IMG/VR virus record: IMGVR_UViG_3300005602_000005
Span: 1-39,265 of that record
DNA length: 39,265 nt
Strand: one strand, 5' to 3'
DNA from: a virus
Below the pieces are notes generated by a model. That model was not told where the DNA came from, did no database searches, and saw only the letters and a program-made list of their open reading frames with translations. How positions within the stretch are numbered: the stretch's first letter is position 1; the number at the start of each line of letters is the position of its first letter. Shown here in pieces: positions 37,740 through 39,265 of the stretch. Position numbers and translations under genes: made by a program.

Positions 37740-38309
37740 CTATGAAACAAAGACATAGTTCATGATGCTATTCCAGTCGATCGTATAACCCGTTTTTCCT
37801 GTTACATTTACAACAGCATTATTTCCAATAACACCTAAAACAGCGGTAACTTGTGGTGGCGCTCCCAAATCACCTTCTTCAAAATGGTCAACAACCTGAG
37901 TTGGAATCAAAGTAGCAGTTGTTCCATCCGTTCTTACAGATCCTACAATTGTGAATCCACATCCTAATGGGGAAAAGCCTCCTGCTTTTGCAAATCCGGC
38001 AACTAAAATATCAAATGTATAAACTCCAGGAACTGTGCCCAAAGGAAATGTTATAACTGGCGTAGGAGTTGCTCCTCCAGTTTGTACAGTTCCTCCCACT
38101 CTATTGGTAAGCTCAATAACAAGATTATTAGAACCAGTAGGATTAGCTATAGCTAATATTCCATTAGGACTGCTTGCGCTAGTTGAACCGCCATTAACAT
38201 TAACGACATTGAAAGATGGTATGACAGTTCCATTATCTGTAACAAAAGATGTTGGAATCTGAGGAGGTATTTGGCCTCCTAAAGTATTGTTTATACCAGC
38301 TTGGCTCAT
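37740..38309 (-). CDS. Tail fibre-associated protein
   Basis: This 189-residue protein is beta-rich. A 'GGQIPPQIPTSFVTDNGTVI' start leads to 'NGILAIANPTGSNNLVIELT', a pattern typical of short fibre proteins, and a folded C-terminal half (GVYTFDILVAGFAKAGGFSP). The stop of the gene before and its ATG share one base at 38309. Structural role inferred. Confidence 0.5.
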   Translation of the reverse strand: MSQAGINNTLGGQIPPQIPTSFVTDNGTVIPSFNVVNVNGGSTSASSPNGILAIANPTGSNNLVIELTNRVGGTVQTGGATPTPVITFPLGTVPGVYTFDILVAGFAKAGGFSPLGCGFTIVGSVRTDGTTATLIPTQVVDHFEEGDLGAPPQVTAVLGVIGNNAVVNVTGKTGYTIDWNSIMNYVFVS

Positions 38310-38653
38310 TAAAACTCCGAAGTATGGAATACGACCAAGTAAACTAGACCTGCATTAGTGCCACCGGCGGCACCATTAACATAAAATTGCGTGCCCTTTG
38401 GAACATATAAACCGCCATCATTACTTCCTGTATCTGAACAAAAGTCATAAAGAGTAAATCCATTCGCAGGTACGACATCATGATCATGTACACTATCCCA
38501 TGAAATCGTAATGAAGACATTTGAATTATTGACGATTTTTATCAAAGGAGATGCAAACAGCAAAACAGAACCAAGAGCCTGATAGCTTCCTGTAAAAGTA
38601 GTGCTATTTATAGTCCTGATAGTATCAGGAATTACTCTTAGTCCTGCTGCCAT
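38309..38653 (-). CDS. Small tail protein
   Basis: This 114-residue protein is beta-rich and compact (TFTGSYQALGSVLLFASPLI, FITISWDSVHDHDVVPANGF, GLVYLVVFHTSEF). The layout suggests a single beta-sandwich. It lies between a small linker protein and fibre genes. Function is inferred only from position. Confidence 0.5.
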   Translation of the reverse strand: MAAGLRVIPDTIRTINSTTFTGSYQALGSVLLFASPLIKIVNNSNVFITISWDSVHDHDVVPANGFTLYDFCSDTGSNDGGLYVPKGTQFYVNGAAGGTNAGLVYLVVFHTSEF

Positions 38654-38657
38654 ATAC

Positions 38658-38858
38658 CTACTCTACTGGTTTATATTCACATTCTTGTTCTTTTGGAGCT
38701 GCTGCCGCTTCATTGACCTGTTGTTTTCTTCCTAAAAGAAAAGCCCTATGTTGCGAATTGGCTTCAATCGCATCATCCAATGGACTATCAGGAGGACAAT
38801 GAAACTCAAAGTTTCTTCCGTTCACTTGAGAAGTCAATACAGATAGATTTTTCAACAT
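38658..38858 (-). CDS. Small hydrophilic protein in the fibre cluster
   Basis: This 66-residue protein begins with a short beta-type part (NLSVLTSQVNGRNFEFHCPP). A helical region (DDAIEANSQHRAFLLGRKQQ) and an acidic tail follow. A purine-rich site precedes its ATG. A chaperone for fibre folding would fit the position, but nothing in the sequence proves it. Confidence 0.45.
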   Translation of the reverse strand: MLKNLSVLTSQVNGRNFEFHCPPDSPLDDAIEANSQHRAFLLGRKQQVNEAAAAPKEQECEYKPVE

Positions 38859-38881
38859 AAATTACCCCTTTTGATTTTGTG

Positions 38882-39265
38882 TTATGAGATTACCCAGAAT
38901 GTAATTAGAACGTTGTCTCCAGCACCAAGAGCGCCAGCACCATTATTTTTCGTATTAACAATGAAAGATCCGGCTGCTTGTGTGATTCCTTGAATACCTA
39001 TTTGCGCGCCATTTGTGGATGCATTCAAGTTAGTGACAGTACAATAAATGCCCGAAGTTGCAAGAACAGTTGAATTTGTTATTGTGTATGCTTGTGTACC
39101 GGCTGATGCTGTTGTAAAGCCTGTAAACGTAGCAGTACCAACACGGTTATTCATTGTGATAGAAGCTGTAGGAGAAGCAGATGATCCAGTAGCTGGAACA
39201 ACTTGTACGTTACCAGCAGCGCTAAGCTTAAGACCTGTTGCACCTGTGCCAGCTTGTAGAGTCAA
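38882..39265 (-). CDS. Tail fibre C-terminal fragment (enters from the right edge)
   Basis: This 127-residue frame is open to the right edge; its first codon (TTG) is probably internal, not a start. TLQAGTGATGLKLSAAGNVQ matches the end style of repeat fibres. A compact C-terminal domain (TNSTVLATSGIYCTVTNLNA ... GDNVLITFWVIS) follows. It is most likely the missing end of the fibre gene at 1-2237. Confidence 0.65.
   Translation of the reverse strand: MTLQAGTGATGLKLSAAGNVQVVPATGSSASPTASITMNNRVGTATFTGFTTASAGTQAYTITNSTVLATSGIYCTVTNLNASTNGAQIGIQGITQAAGSFIVNTKNNGAGALGAGDNVLITFWVIS

Overview
The window looks like an almost complete genome of a tailed double-stranded DNA phage, about 39 kb and AT-rich. 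It is podovirus-like: a P22-type portal and large terminase are combined with an N4-gp56-type major capsid protein. The standard genetic code and Shine-Dalgarno-led starts (AAGGAG, AAAGGA) point to a bacterial host that I cannot name. No integrase, DNA polymerase, tRNA or recognisable endolysin was seen. The left edge carries the N-terminal part of a long, repeat-rich tail-fibre gene running off the window. The right edge carries the C-terminal end of a gene of the same style and strand. The simplest reading is a circular or circularly permuted genome opened inside that gene, although the two edges do not join in frame as given.

Late module (minus strand, about 24.85 kb down to 3.3 kb, then 2.2 kb to the left edge, probably continuing from the right edge to 35.1 kb). 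In transcription order it holds a Lys-rich small protein, a ParB-DNA methyltransferase fusion, small and large terminase, and portal. A string of tiny Lys/His-rich or acidic proteins and the scaffold follow. Next come the major capsid gene, interrupted by a 367-nt group I intron, and capsid-associated and adaptor-like proteins. Three paralogous tail proteins, a large tail/stabilisation protein, three probable internal/ejection proteins (the last with an ADP-ribosyltransferase-like region), the repeat-rich tail fibre, further tail-fibre proteins and a beta-helix/glycine-rich tail spike complete it. Several short plus-strand genes, often one transmembrane helix plus a coiled coil, are inserted between the late genes.

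Replication, recombination and control (25-35 kb). On the minus strand are a collagen-like protein, a RusA-like resolvase, small genes with overlapping start/stop codons, and a winged-helix replication initiator. Inside the initiator gene lie three 14-bp dyads spaced exactly 22 bp next to an AT-rich stretch, a lambda-O-like origin. Upstream is a non-coding control region with a tandem 25-bp repeat, related half-sites and strong hairpins. A Cro-like repressor faces a plus-strand early operon with RecT and a YqaJ-type exonuclease. A minus-strand trio (lipoprotein, helical protein, DUF6496-like protein) follows. A plus-strand string of tiny genes (membrane proteins, zinc ribbons, short helical proteins) ends tail-to-tail against the tail-spike gene.

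The most notable items are the group I intron in the capsid gene with a small reading frame in its P5 loop, the iteron origin inside the initiator gene, a 22-nt dyad motif repeated at three distant sites, and the ADP-ribosyltransferase-like virion protein candidate.
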